64,000 nt of DNA from Gerris lacustris (GCA_951217055.1 OX578277.1:62404388-62468387), one strand, 5' to 3'. Positions 48,690 to 61,602 are shown, numbered from the stretch's first letter. Numbers and translations are program-made. Notes: generated by a model from the sequence alone, not told the origin.

Positions 48690-49120
48690 TTCGAACTTAC
48701 CGAAGGTAATGAAAGCTATGTAATCGTCCTGAAGAACGAAAATTTTTCATGTCTCAGAATTTAAAAATTCCGAGACACGAATCTGTTTCAGCCATCAGGG
48801 AACATTTTTAGTCGTGTGTGTTTGTCTGTAAACCAAAATATCTTTAAAAAATAAACTACTCGTCCAATTTTAATGAAATTTGGATAATAGTTCATAATTT
48901 AACCATTGTTAGACCCTATAACCCTCCCTTTCAACCTTCTATGACCATTTTTTTTCTCTTCAACATAAGTACAAACATACATATTTACACCTATATCTTA
49001 AAATGGACTAATCTGACTTTAAAGAAATTTGAATAGTTTGTCGAAAATAGACCGCAGATAGACCCAGTTTAATTTCAACCACCGGTGCACTTTAAATATT
49101 GCTAAATTGATACTTTTATT
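48690..49120 (+). repeat. R1 repeat, tail truncated
   Basis: GAACTTACCGAAGGTAATGA head, CGAGACACGAATCTGTTTCA core, ACTACTCGTCCAATTTTAAT middle. It stops after GCTAAATTGATACTTTTATT, without the GAGGAAGC tail. Confidence 0.8.
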
Positions 49121-50035
49121 CGTGTGTTTTATAATGCAAGAAATACTGTAAAGCAAAATCAATAAAAACATTGTGATTTATTTTGAAAATGATTCTGTTT
49201 CCTTCTATAACTTAGGAAGCAAATTCTAATTAGGTAGCTCAAATAATTCTCCTACTTACTTAACATGATATTCATACACTTATTACTTAATTACAAACAT
49301 CTGATATGTGGTTCTTCATTTATCGTCTGTAAGAACTACAGTCATATATACATGTATATATTACATACAATCATAAATATTCTATGCTGAAAATAGTCAA
49401 ATAATGTTAGCTATATGTATATAGTTTATAAAACTCGAAGTTTAAATTTTTTTAAAGATATTCTGCTTTCTTTTTATTAAATAATTTTTTAAAAAAATAA
49501 GTTTTTGCTACAAATCTTTGTACGGGAATAAAACTCTGTTATAATGAAACAACCAATTTACTTGCTTCTTTTAATATATTTTTAATTTATAAATCAGTTT
49601 AATTTTTAATGGTTAAATCATAAATTAATCTTCACTTTTACTCAGTTACACAAAATCAATGTTTACAATTATCCTCATTATTAAAGTACTCCTACATCCT
49701 CTCGATTGTATCTAATCCTTGGCAATATCTTACTGGTTTAACCGGTAAGCATTTAGAAAAACACACTTTTCAACATGTAACCTCAACTAAATCTGTTTGT
49801 ATTTATTCGGAATTACATGGGTTTTGATCATCTCGTATATATTTGCCCAGATGTATTAAATATTTATTAATATTAATTACAAATTAGCAATTAAATATAT
49901 ATTATATTTATATTGAATAAATTAATATTTTAAATGGCAAGATTCCGTACAGTGATTTTAAAAATAAATTTCTTTGAAACGTGGTTCGAATTTATGTTCC
50001 TATTTTACTATTAATTTTGTTTTTGTTTTTTTTTA
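49121..50035. other. No feature recognised
   Basis: AT-rich presumed intron. Confidence 0.5.
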
Positions 50036-50148
50036 AATCAAATTATAATTATTATTGAAAAAGGGAGGCAGACAGAGAAATGTCTTTCTCCCTTTGTTAA
50101 TAATAATTATAATTTGATTTAAATTTAAATTTAAACTTTCCGTAGTAT
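50036..50148 (-). mobile_element. Foldback element, family with 54883-55042
   Basis: AAATCAAATTATAATTATTA pairs with TAATAATTATAATTTGATTT around a short inner hairpin (AAAGGGAGGCAGACAG / TGTCTTTCTCCCTTTG). The outer segment AAATTTAAACTTTCCGTAGT at 50125-50145 is the inverse of the flank of the 54.9-kb copy, so the two share ends as well as structure. Confidence 0.7.
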
Positions 50149-52025
50149 GAATACTACCTAAAACTTAAAAATTCTACTTATTTTGTTTCATTGATTTATA
50201 TTTATATAAAATAAAGAGCTGTTAGCTCTTTGAATTATAGAAATTACAAGTAAACTTAAATTTGTTTTGTCTTATCCAAAATTGCCTATTGATATGATTT
50301 AAAATATATATATTTCGTATTTTATATTAATTTCTTTCATTATGATACTTTGTTGCTTTTATGAAATTTGCCAAACATTTACAAACTTTGACAATTTTTT
50401 TGAATTTTGTTTTATCCATTGAGGGTTTCCCCTAAAAATTCAACTATTGGTATTAGTGATGTATGAAAATGAATATTTTGATTTGATTTTATTAAAATAA
50501 CTTTAAACAGTTAGTTAGTCTATAGATAACAATAGAACTTTGCACAGGTGGTGTCCAGTCTGTAATCAAAGAAATTCACAAGTCTCCTCATAGCGTATCA
50601 ACCTATTAGTAGTTCATATTTTGTACCTATGCTTTAGTTACGTGCCTATTCTCGAAAACAAACGTCAGATTTTTGTACCTGAGCTACTCAAGTATTTATA
50701 CAATGAGTTTATTTACAACTACCACTTGGACACTGATAATGACTTCTTAACAGGTTAACAGTGCTTTCTGTAAATAGATTAGTCGTTCTTGTGTATTTGT
50801 TTACAATTTATTTACAATATTTTATTAAATTAAATTAAATAATATAAAATTAAGGGGGAAAAAAATAATAATAAATAAAAATAAATATATATATATATTT
50901 TTTAAATGAATCTTCTAGAAATTAGCCTGTTTATAACCATTTTAACTTAGATACATATATTTTATTTTATATTAAAATGGCCTTTTAAAATTTGCCTATA
51001 ATAAATAACAATGAATTTTTATTTGTATTATTGTTTTTTTTATAATACCTTTATCTTTTATTACAATAGTTTTTTTGCTGTTTTGAAAATTTGCATCTAT
51101 TATCAGCACATAACGATAAGAATCTAAATTGTTCTACATTCTTACAAGCCACTGAATGAATTTTTATTACACTCGATGGGGCTTGTTTTATGGCTTATAA
51201 AAACGATTATAATTCTTCTAGACAAACCATAAAATTATATGTACATATATACCCGATATAATAATAATCTGTTGAATAGATATATAAATAATTATGAATA
51301 AAAATCGCACGAGGATTTGATTTTTATAAACGGTCCTTAACAAATATCGACGTAAGTGATACTAAACAAAGAAGGTTTTTATTTTTTATTGGTTCGGTAA
51401 GTATTGCCTCTTTTCTCTTTTAAAAACAAATGAGCTTTCGCTTACCTACTAGTAATAATATTCCTCTTTTATTGCCCGGACGTAAACGGTGATTTTATTG
51501 CCAGACCGTGCGTAATTTGATGATTTAATTTCATGACTAAAATGTCTTTTTTTTTTTTAGTGACACCCTTTTTCTTCTAAAGAGTTTTCTGAATGACTTG
51601 AAGGGGCACGCGTTCATAAAATATGACTTATACTTTTTTTTAAAGGTCAATCCTAGGTCGGAGATATTGTTTACATTATATATTTTATGTTTTTGAAAAT
51701 TATAGTTTTATCGATTAATTATTATCATAACAGAAGTTCTATTTTTATTTAGGATCAAATCTCAACGTTATAATGATTTTAATTTATAAGCTAAAGGATT
51801 AACATTACTGAATTGGTTATCCTATTCTATCTTGCCACTAACCAACAGTCCTAACAACAAAATATTATCCAATAAGGTTCAAGTTCCAGAAATATGACAC
51901 AAGTTATATTCTAATAATCGCTCCCCGTGGATATGTAAAGTGGCTGGTTAGGTATGGTGTCATTCCCTGGCCCTATTTAATTTGAAAAATGTTTACCACT
52001 CATCCTCTTTATAAAACTATAAAAT
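50149..52025. other. No gene recognised
   Basis: AT-rich presumed intron. GTAATCAAAGAAATTCACAAG at about 50560 resembles the arm of the 40843-41120 foldback element. Confidence 0.45.
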
Positions 52026-52216
52026 AAAGATTTCCCTTTTTTCACGATGAAAATTTCTAGTAGTAATATAAAATAAATATTTCCTTTTTTTCACGATGAA
52101 ATTTCTAGTCCTAATATAAAATATAGATTTCCATATTTTTCACAGTGAAAGTTTCTAATCCTAATGTAAAATAAAGTTTTCCCTTTATTCACGATGAAAG
52201 TTTCTAGTCCTATAAC
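52026..52216 (+). repeat. Tandem array, 49-bp period, about 4 copies
   Basis: CACGATGAAA-type starts at 52043, 52092, 52141 (CACAGTGAAA) and 52190, exactly 49 bp apart. Units share TTTCTAGTCCTAATATAAAA. Confidence 0.9.
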
Positions 52217-52612
52217 ATAAAATAATTATATCGTTTTTCAAAATGATCACAATGCTTCTGTTACCTCCAAGAAACAATAAAAAATGTTTCACAAATTTAT
52301 TATAATAATACACCGACGTGAATATTAGGCACCAATTAGAAATGAGATCTACAATTTACCCTTTATGGGGTGTTATGTTGTAAACCAATATTTACATTTT
52401 TTTTTATATATAGGTACACAATATCTTGTGAATTGTATTATTAACGTTGAATTTAAAATAAACAATCTTTGACTTATTCATACCTCTTCGTTTGTGGACT
52501 AAAGAAAATCCTAGATGAAGAAAAATTATCATTTTAAATATAATGAATATACAAATTTTTAATAATGAATTAAAATAAAATCGAATTCAAATCTACAGTT
52601 TTCGAAAAAAGT
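52217..52612. other. No feature recognised
   Basis: AT-rich presumed intron. Confidence 0.5.
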
Positions 52613-52940
52613 TTTGCTTCCGAGCTTACCGAAGGTAACGGAAGCATTGTGTTCACTTTTAAGAACAAAATATTTGAGGTCTCCGATTTTAAAAATTCCA
52701 AGACAGAAATCCGTTTCAAACATCAGAGAACATTTTTGGTTTCGCGTCTGTCTGTCTTTCTGTCTGTCTGACGGTCTGTGTGTCCGCGAATCCTGAAACG
52801 TGTGACGATAACTTGAGTAAATGTTGACCAATTTTGATGAAATTTGGTAGAAATGTTCATTTTATCTATGTTCAGGACGAGTTCGTTGGACAACGTTATC
52901 CGTCCAAGCGTTCACGTGCAACGCTCGCGCGTAAACATGA
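52613..52940 (+). repeat. R1 repeat, first half, in tandem with the next copy
   Basis: Head TTGCTTCCGAGCTTACCGAA through CGTCCAAGCGTTCACGTGCA, then CGCGCGTAAACATGAATTTA. It passes directly into the TCTCCGATTTTAAAAATTCC block of a second R1. Confidence 0.85.
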
Positions 52941-53012
52941 ATTTATGTCTCCGATTTTAAAAATTCCAAGACAGAAATCCGTTTCAGACATCAGGGAACA
53001 TTTTTGGTCTGG

Positions 53013-53076
<64 letters not shown>

Positions 53077-53508
53077 GGTCTGTGTGTCCGCAAATTATGA
53101 AACGTGCGACGATAACTTGAGTAAATGTTGACCAATTTTGATGAAATTTGGTAGACATGTTCATTTTACCAATGCCCAGGACGAGTTCGTTGGGCAACGT
53201 TATGCGTGCAAGCGTTCACGGGCAACGTTATGCGTGCAAGCGTTCACGAGCAACGCTCGCGTAAACGTGAACTTCAAATTTAAAATTGGAATTTTAGGTC
53301 GGGGAAAAAATCGAACTTTATCTATTCAATGGGACGAACATTTTTTTTTTTAATACAATTTTTTAGTAAAACCAACAGCGACACCACTATGAAGTGTTAA
53401 AGACCGCTAAAACTATATTAATAGTTTTTAAACAATAAACTATATATAACAATAAAGCACATGATAGGATGCGAGGAAGCTATGTGCCACACAAATTGGC
53501 AGTCTATT
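52941..53508 (+). repeat. R1 repeat lacking its head, tandem with the previous copy
   Basis: Begins at TATGTCTCCGATTTTAAAA, has a (CTGT) array at about 53018-53083 (the longest in the window), and ends with AGGATGCGAGGAAGCTATGT and TTGGCAGTCTA. An internal direct duplication of CAACGTTATGCGTGCAAGCG lies at 53196-53245. Confidence 0.9.
53018..53083 (+). repeat. (CTGT)n microsatellite within R1
   Basis: About 15-16 perfect GTCT units. The homologous position in other R1 copies has one to eight units. Confidence 0.9.
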
Positions 53509-54170
<662 letters not shown>

Positions 54171-54882
54171 TATTCGAGTATAAAGACAGAAAAAGCTAGG
54201 GCGTAGCAAATAGTTATTTCTCTATCTTAGTTATTTAGATCGCTAGACGTTGCGTCACTTAGGGCGTACAGCACAGCCATAAAAATAAAAAAAGTAGAAA
54301 TTAGTGATCAGTTTATATTTTCTTCAAAAGTTTTTTCTCCAAGAAAGTCTCATATTTCTGAACCATACTTTTAAATCCGGACATTTCAGAACTGGACCTA
54401 CTTACAAACTGAGAAATATATCAAATAAATATAGCATTTTATTGATAAAGAAAATAAAACAGGAATTGTGTTATATAAAATGCCCTTGAGACGGTTCTGC
54501 TTTTTGGTAAAACTGCAATTTATATTTGTTAGTGTGAATAATTCACACCTACGCTTTAAAGTAAGCTGTGACGGGTTAATGCCCGCTAGATTTAAAGCTG
54601 AAAATAAATATGAAATTTTTTCAGGTCATGTAAATTTCGTTTTTTAAAAAAATATTTCAGTTAATTATGTTTGTGCTTCATAATTTATGGTAAATATAGT
54701 AATCATTAGTGTAATTAAACACTTTAAATAACTAGTTTTAATATGTTCAATCACTATTATTTGCCTTAGAAAGGTGGGTTCAGCTATACAGATTGGGGAT
54801 AAGAAAAAGATAGGTTCAATAAAATGTACAATTTATTCGATTAATCTACCATTAATTAAGATTAAATTAGTTCAATTTTTAA
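54171..54882. other. No feature recognised
   Basis: AT-rich presumed intron. Confidence 0.5.
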
Positions 54883-55042
54883 GTTTCCATACTACGGAAA
54901 GTTTAAATTTTAATTTATATCAAATTATAATTATTATTAACTACGGGAAACAGACAGTGAAAAATACACTCCAGCGCCGGGATCCCGCTGGAGTGTATTT
55001 TTCACTGCCTGTTTCCCGTAGTTAATAATAATTAAAATTTGA
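54883..55042 (+). mobile_element. Foldback element with about 58-bp near-perfect arms
   Basis: Arms of about 58 bp (including AACTACGGGAAACAGACAGT and AATACACTCCAGCG on the left) are inverted on the right around a 10-bp loop CCGGGATCCC at about 54979-54988. The outer arm AATTATAATTATTATT and the flanking ACTACGGAAAGTTTAAATTT are shared with 50036-50148 in opposite orientation; the inner hairpins differ. So the ends are conserved and the centre is replaceable. Confidence 0.8.
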
Positions 55043-56888
55043 TTTAAAAGATTAAATTTATCTAAGATTATTTAGCGTACCTGCTAGTAGTCTTTTGATG
55101 AATATTTATTAATGCTATATTATAGTTCCATTATTATTTAGTTCTCATACTGAAGTATACTCTGAAATAATAATGTTATACTTACAGGCCCAAGTCTTAA
55201 TGAAATCATATAATTTTTATATGATTTGACCTCTCTGATTACTATTCACGATTGATTCCTATTATTATACACCATTGAATTGATATTACAAAAGTCAAAT
55301 AATGCACGGAATGTATATAATTGAAAGTATACAGCTTAAAATAAAATTACAAATACCTGTTAAATAAAATAAGTTAAATAAATTTATACTATGTAACAAA
55401 TATAGACATGTAAATAGTAAAAGTTACACTAAACCCGATTAATAGTCTACCACATAAAAAAAATAAAAAAAATAAAAAAAATGAAGTACCAAGTTAAAAA
55501 TAAAATGATCCTTTAGAAAGACAATAATACATTTGTATGTAAAGATTTGTTTAATGTTTTAATTTTGTTCATCCCTACTTAACGACTATTATTGTCATTA
55601 CTAACAAACGGTCAATAGTTAATATTATGAAATCAGTCAAACATTTATTATGTGCTGCTGTAAACTAAACTAAAGAAAAATAAAAAATCTATCATGATGC
55701 TATGAACTAAAAGATGTCGATACATCATAATGTAAAAATCTACCATGATGCTAAAAGACGTCTATACTAGACTTCATGCACAAAACAGCTTTTTTTTTTT
55801 TGAATGCACTTATATAAAGATATAAAAGGAAGTTTCAAAATTTTCATTATCTTATCCATCTTATCTAAGATAATAAATAATTCATTCGTAAATTCCATGA
55901 TAAATAATAATTTTTACATTAAAGAAATAATTTTATCACTAAATTATTTCCAGGTTTGTTATTATAGTGTTGTTTCAAATACTAATATGTGAAATAATAT
56001 TTAATTGAGTGTAAAGTAATAAAGATTTACAATTGTATTTTTTTTTGTTTGTTACGTAGCCTTTTTTTGAAGATTCAAACCAGTATTTGGATCAAATCCA
56101 AAAGACATTCTCGAATGACCGAAATTGAAAAATGTATTTCCATTTACATATCAAGAAATAACGAATATCATAAATTCTCTTTTTATTACATATCGGCTGA
56201 AATCCCCCCCCCCCCTTCTTATCTTACGAAAGATTCTAAACTGCTGTTTTATATCTGAAAGATCGATAAATCTAAAATATATATCCATTGACATTGAATT
56301 ATATAGATATATAATTCAACTTTATGTATGCACGTTACATAAAACATCAACAAAGAATAGCTACTTTGTAATATGACATCTTATACTGTTGTGAAGCATT
56401 CTAATGGTTCATTATAAATACTATGTTTTGTTTTAAACGTACCGATGAATGCAATACTAGTTTTGCAATCTCTTTTACTTTCTGATTATCTTAAAATGAA
56501 AAAGATTTGTGGTTGATAAAAAAGTAATAGTAAAATTATCTCTTTTATCAAAATGAAGGATTGCCAAGTCTTACAAAATATTACTTTCTTTTTTTTTATA
56601 AAATGTCAAAATTATTTTTATTTGAATATTTGATGTTCTATTTTTATGGCGGTTTCATCCTTATTTCGTTAGATCCTTAACAGTATGATCACAATTTATT
56701 GTTGAAAAAAAGCTAAGCAAATTTTTTACATACATTGTCTTGAAAATAGGTTCATTTTAGCATAATCTTTCAATCATATGCAGTCATCATTAATTATGTT
56801 GGTAATGGAGCCAAATAGATTTAGGTGAAAGCATATATCTTACTTCTTGTTTTATCTGACTTAATTCTCTCTGAATGATGACCACTTG
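55043..56888. other. No gene recognised
   Basis: AT-rich presumed intron with (AAAAAAAT)n at 55456-55482 and a short duplication (ATGATGCTA...AAAAGA) at 55690-55770. Confidence 0.5.
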
Positions 56889-57030
56889 TGATGATTTTGT
56901 GATGACACCGGGTCTAAACCCCGGCTGTTGGTTCAAATCCGAGAGAGGTGAAACATGTTTCACACTGATGACCTCATCAAGTAGATAAGTAAAGTCCTAG
57001 TTTGTTAAACGGGACTAAAACCAATAAAAG
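56889..57030 (+). repeat. tRNA-derived SINE family A, copy 3 (plus strand, 5'-shortened)
   Basis: A perfect B box GGTTCAAATCC at 56930-56940, then GAGAGGTGAAACATGTTTCA and CACTGATGACCTCATCAAGT, the body shared with 18071-18276. It ends near ACGGGACTAAAACCAATAAAA. Confidence 0.7.
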
Positions 57031-57815
57031 TTCATATTCTTTATTATAATAATTTTTGACAGCCTAGATAACTTCCCTTGAATTTGTTTTATATAAGTTA
57101 AATAAATTATTTTTTTTAAAATAAATAAAATAATATTAATTGATGAGCTAACCATTTACATATTTTCATCTCTATCTATGGAAGAAATATATAAGATATA
57201 AATGGGTTTATAAGTGGCCGTGCTGGAGTGAAGTGTTGTGAAGGAAAGAGAGCAGTGCTCTGTTATATATAATGTGAGCTTTATCAAGCCTTTGCTTTTA
57301 GTGCAACCTCTTCACATTTACATTAAGGGTGAAGGGGAGCAGGGTAACCACCAGATCAATAAAATGTGTAAAATATGGCCGTGTTCCAATATGGCGGACC
57401 CCCCCTAGACACTGATTAGTACATGAATGGGCCCGCTAGCAGACATACTGACTGCTGAATGTCAGAATAAGTCCATTTTATTCCCTTTTGGAATATATTT
57501 CTGACTCAGAATCGATACGATCTCGTTTTATTTATGGATTCTATTTCTAAAATCTTGTGTATACATAAAAATATCCACAATTTTTGTCTCATGATCTAGA
57601 CTTTCTTTTTTGAAACCTTAGGAAAGAGATCAAGGTATCTCTACAAACAGTGAGTATAAACTACAGTAGATGACCATAATACTTAAAACGCTTATAATAA
57701 CGACCATTTCAGCCAAGTGTTTAATAATAATTTGCTGTCACTTTTGTAGACATTACTATAAATACAGTAAGGTGATTTTCATCTTATAAGTGAGAATATT
57801 TACATGTATAAAAAT
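57031..57815. other. No gene recognised
   Basis: A GC-balanced patch at 57215-57450 (containing CAATATGGCGGACC) looks like old mobile DNA but has no partner here. Confidence 0.45.
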
Positions 57816-58437
57816 TTCAAGATAAAAAGAACTTTTTATATACCTACTAGGTTTTTAAATTTTCTGTTGAATCATATGTAATGTTGATAATATAATTAAT
57901 AGTTGTTATTGTTACATAATATGTAATGTTAGTGAAAAAAAAAAAAAAATAGTTCCGAATATATTTACTTCACATAAATGACAACCATCTAGAGAGCTGA
58001 TCTTAAACCTATAAAAGGACAAATCTTTGTACAACGGATCTCCCCAACACCAAATCTAAAGCATGCCATCGATATATTTAAAATAATATTAATAATATAA
58101 TCGATAAATAATATAGTCGATATTTCCTGTTTTGCTGTCATTCAATGTTTTTATCTATCACAAATTTGAGACCCGTCAAAATGAAGATTGCAAATACTAT
58201 GGGATATGTCAAAACAAATAAAATCTTGCGGATTTTTTCCGAACTAACTTTCCGTACAACAAAATTTGCTGAAAACTAATTAAATTCTGCTGAAAGATGG
58301 CTAAAAGTATTAAAATAATGCATTGTCATCGTGTTCTGAGCTATGGTAAAAGTTTCAAATGTCTAGCTATTCGGGAAGTTAGTACCGGACAAACAAACAA
58401 CAAAGCAAGCTAATAAAAACGTAGTAAAATATATTTA
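57816..58437 (+). repeat. R5 interspersed repeat (copy 2)
   Basis: Partner of 5056-5690, very similar. The (CAAA) tract is shortened to about two units (CAAACAAACAAC), so the tail length varies between copies. Confidence 0.8.
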
Positions 58438-58561
58438 AATTCACATAAAGTTACATTTTTTTTTTTATAATATTTATATCTATGTGTGAACATTCAAATA
58501 TAGTTTGCAAATTTATATAAAAGTATTATTTAATGTTATAGCCATTTGTTGTTGATTTATA

Positions 58562-59136
58562 GTCCAGGAGATAGCGTGCAAAAAAGTGTCTGACTAACCT
58601 CAAGCTAGAATTCTGTATACAAGTCAATCTTATAACGCCTTTTAAGAATAAGCGGTCGGCTAAGTTCGTCTGCGGGACATAGCTTGGCAATAGGCCTTTG
58701 AAAAAAACAAACCGGTGGAGAGCGGCCATGTCTCACCAATTATTGTGGACAATGTGATTTTCATGATCCTGAGTACAGAATTAGTTAGTAGACCGAAAAT
58801 CAATTTGATGTTACTTTGTCCGTTGACAGGTGACCACGTTGATTTTTAGTAATATTTGAATAACTAACCTATCAAGTGTTTAAATAACATCGACTTGATT
58901 TTTGGTCTACTAACTAATTTTGTACTCAGGATCATGAAAATCACATTGTCCACCATAATTGGTGAGACATGGCCGCTCTCCACCGGTTTGTTTTTTTCAA
59001 ACGACTATTGCCAAGCTATGTCCCGCAGACGAACTTAGCCGATCGCTTATTCTTAAAAGGCGCTAAAAGATTGACTTGTATACAAAATTCTAGCTTGATG
59101 TTAGTCAGACACTTTTTTGCACGCTATCTTCTGGAC
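58562..59136. mobile_element. TA-flanked foldback MITE, 575 bp with about 220-bp arms
   Basis: GTCCAGGAGATAGCGTGCAA at the left is inverted at the right end (TTGCACGCTATCTTCTGGAC). The complementarity continues through GCGGTCGGCTAAGTTCGTCT, GAGAGCGGCCATGTCTCACC and GATTTTCATGATCCTGAGTA to a centre near 58830. TA flanks both ends (58560-58561, 59137-59138). It shares termini with the 354-bp element at 26446-26799. Almost the whole element can fold into one hairpin, a possible source of siRNA if transcribed. Confidence 0.85.
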
Positions 59137-59138
59137 TA

Positions 59139-60379
59139 TTATGAGTCAAACTTAGAAAAAACTAAACTAATATTAATATAATCATTTATAAATCTAGGAT
59201 TGAAATAAATACTATGCAGTTGAAAAAAGTAATTTAGTGGGCTTGCCCATCTAATATCCAGTTGGTTAGGTTTATATAATTTTAGGGATGAAATAGTTAG
59301 CATTAAAATTTTTTTCTTCAGGAACCCGAATATTATCACAGATAATTAAAGTTCAATGAAAGTAAAAGTAAGAATATTAAGGTTTATTTTACAAACAAAA
59401 ACTTCTAAAACATGAATATTTAACACATTAAGAATTAATAAACAAATATCTTATATGCTTATTACCTGTCAAGGTAAATACATAATTTCCCTATTCTGCA
59501 TTAAACATTTCATCTCTGGAACTGGGTCTTTTATTTCTAACTTATAAGGTTAAAAATATTCTACAGGCAAGCCTACTAAACTGTGTACAATATGTATTTA
59601 TTCCAATCGTAACCTAGAAAAACTAAACTAGTAAAATATAATCAATAGTAAAAATACCTATTTGATGTAAATTTATAATTACAATCAAATATTTATTTTG
59701 GAACCTAGTAATGAATATGAATAAATCTCAGAACTAAATAATTTTTCATTAGGTTTGAGACAATGTTTTAATTGACAAAAATTATTTGTTAAATTGTTGT
59801 TCTTCCAAATTAATTTTAAAGGAAACCATGAAAAAAAGCAATGATTTTATTCTTAGAAATAATACATTTTCCCCGTCCTTGAAACTTCACATAACTATGA
59901 ACAAATCATATCCTGTATTTCACAGAATAAAAGATTTGTGGTGCATTAGGAATTTCCTATGTTATGAAAAGTAAGAATACTCTTTAATTTTTAAGTAAAT
60001 CTGGAATTTGTTTTAAGAATGTAAAATAAATATAAATAATAATAATAAATACTAACTTTTTTTTATGTATAAACTAATTTTTATTCGACAGACATTTTTC
60101 AACACTGAATCGATGCTTTACGAATACTAATAAAATGAATAAATGTTTAATAAAACAAATAAATATAAAGATAATTCTTGGACGCCATGCCATTAAATTA
60201 AAATATGTATTTAAGTTTTAGAAGATAGTAACTATATATTTATCACTGAATGCAAAACAAAATAAAATATTTTTAAATAATGCTTATTTTAATTATTTGT
60301 AGCATTACGTATATTAGTAAAGTATACCCTTTTCTTAACATTGGAGTTTTAATTTAACATTGCGGTGTTTCGATTCTGT
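59139..60379. other. No gene recognised
   Basis: AT-rich presumed intron. Confidence 0.5.
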
Positions 60380-60405
60380 TTTTTTTTTTTTTTTTTTTTT
60401 CTTAG

Positions 60406-60479
60406 TCACCATGGACATCTTCAAACAAATCTTGGCAGAAGCTTACATCTTGTTATTGTTGTATTTATTATTTCACTAA
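60406..60479 (+). CDS. Speculative alternative terminal or internal exon
   Basis: A run of about 23 T followed by CTTAG (60380-60405) is an excellent-looking 3' splice site. Joined to the phase-1 donor at 38142 it would continue in frame as V-T-MDIFKQILAEAY then a Leu-rich end and TAA at 60477-60479. The matching phase and the abrupt coding-like start (CACCATGGACATC) are suggestive. However, the T-run could simply be an inverted poly-A tail of a retroinsert, and a one-in-three phase match is weak evidence. Confidence 0.15.
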
Positions 60480-60635
60480 TGATAGTACCAGTTAAATCTA
60501 CGGTGAATTCCCTCTGATAATAACCAATAAGCACTATTAAAGGAAAAAAACCTTCATCGGTCTAAAGATCGTTTTATTAAATTGGTTTGAACAGTATCTC
60601 ATGTTTTTATTTCTCATATAGAGAGAACGTATTTT

Positions 60636-61135
60636 GATGGCGCGAAAATTCTTTTTTGACGGATTTTCACTTTTTGAGGTACCTTGAGTCCAAAAAGTGG
60701 TTTTTAAAAAATAAGAAACTGGCCCGATTTTAAACCGCCGATTTTGACGAAATTTGGCATACATGAACAGAAAAATCATACCCCTTGTCGAAAATGAATT
60801 TTTGCTCCAAATTTGGGGGCGTTACCCCCAAAAACACTGAACAACCGTGAAAAAAATGATATCTAAACAACGGTTTCGACGATTTTGATTAAAAAATGAT
60901 GGAGTACATTTTACGAACTAAGCGATATAAGCCGTTTTTCCCGGGGCAAATCTAGTTCCTAAGAATATAGCTTTAAAAGTGGAGAGAGAGGCTTCGATTC
61001 CCCGCTGAGAAGAAGTTATTTTTATGATAAATTTTGATAAAATGTTCAATATTAATTAAATGTACAGTGGTCTAAATAAATATGAATTCGTATGTAAAAA
61101 AGTTTGTCTGAGTCGTCTCGGACCATTTTTTTACT
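60636..61135 (+). repeat. R3 interspersed repeat (copy 3)
   Basis: TTGAGTCCAAAAAGTGGTTT, GATTTTGACGAAATTTGGCA, CGGTTTCGACGATTTTGATT and GTCTGAGTCGTCTCGGACCA align with 3432-4036. It lacks about 60 bp of the first part. Confidence 0.8.
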
Positions 61136-61364
61136 TTTAGCCCTAATTTATTTATTTCCAAATGATACTATAGTTTTCTTCAATGATTCAAAGTGTTTTT
61201 TAATTAAAATTGAATTTATTTTTCTTAACCAAAAAGGTTTGGTATACTTTTTTAAAAAAAAATTATTCGTGAAAGATGAAGAAATCTCATCTTTAGTTGG
61301 ACATATAACTTGCGAAATGACTATTTGGAACAGGAGATTTAACTTGGGTGGTCTGGTTCTGGGA

Positions 61365-61400
61365 TTCATTAACTTCGCAGGATGGCTGGTACTATATACA

Positions 61401-61484
<84 letters not shown>

Positions 61485-61520
61485 TGTATATAGTACCAGC
61501 ATTCCTGCGAAGTTAATGAA
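61365..61520. mobile_element. Palindromic element around an (AT)n core
   Basis: TTCATTAACTTCGCAGGATG and GGCTGGTACTATATACATGT on the left pair with ACATGTATATAGTACCAGCA and CCTGCGAAGTTAATGAA on the right. (AT)n occupies the centre, about 61406-61480. Confidence 0.8.
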
Positions 61521-61542
61521 GTTTTTTTTTTAAATTATTTTT

Positions 61543-61547
<5 letters not shown>

Positions 61548-61600
<53 letters not shown>
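61548..61600. repeat. (AT)n microsatellite
   Basis: About 52 bp of TA repeat directly downstream of the palindromic element. Confidence 0.95.

Positions 61601-61602
<2 letters not shown>

Noticed and set aside
52834..53197. Reading frames with repeated LSVC or DRQT units (also at 23590-23868)
   Set aside because: They follow the (CTGT)n core of the R1 repeat in both strands; the frames are by-products of the array.
58526..59181. Two mirror-image 60-70-codon frames beginning MAALHRFVFFK
   Set aside because: They are the two arms of the inverted-repeat MITE read in opposite directions.
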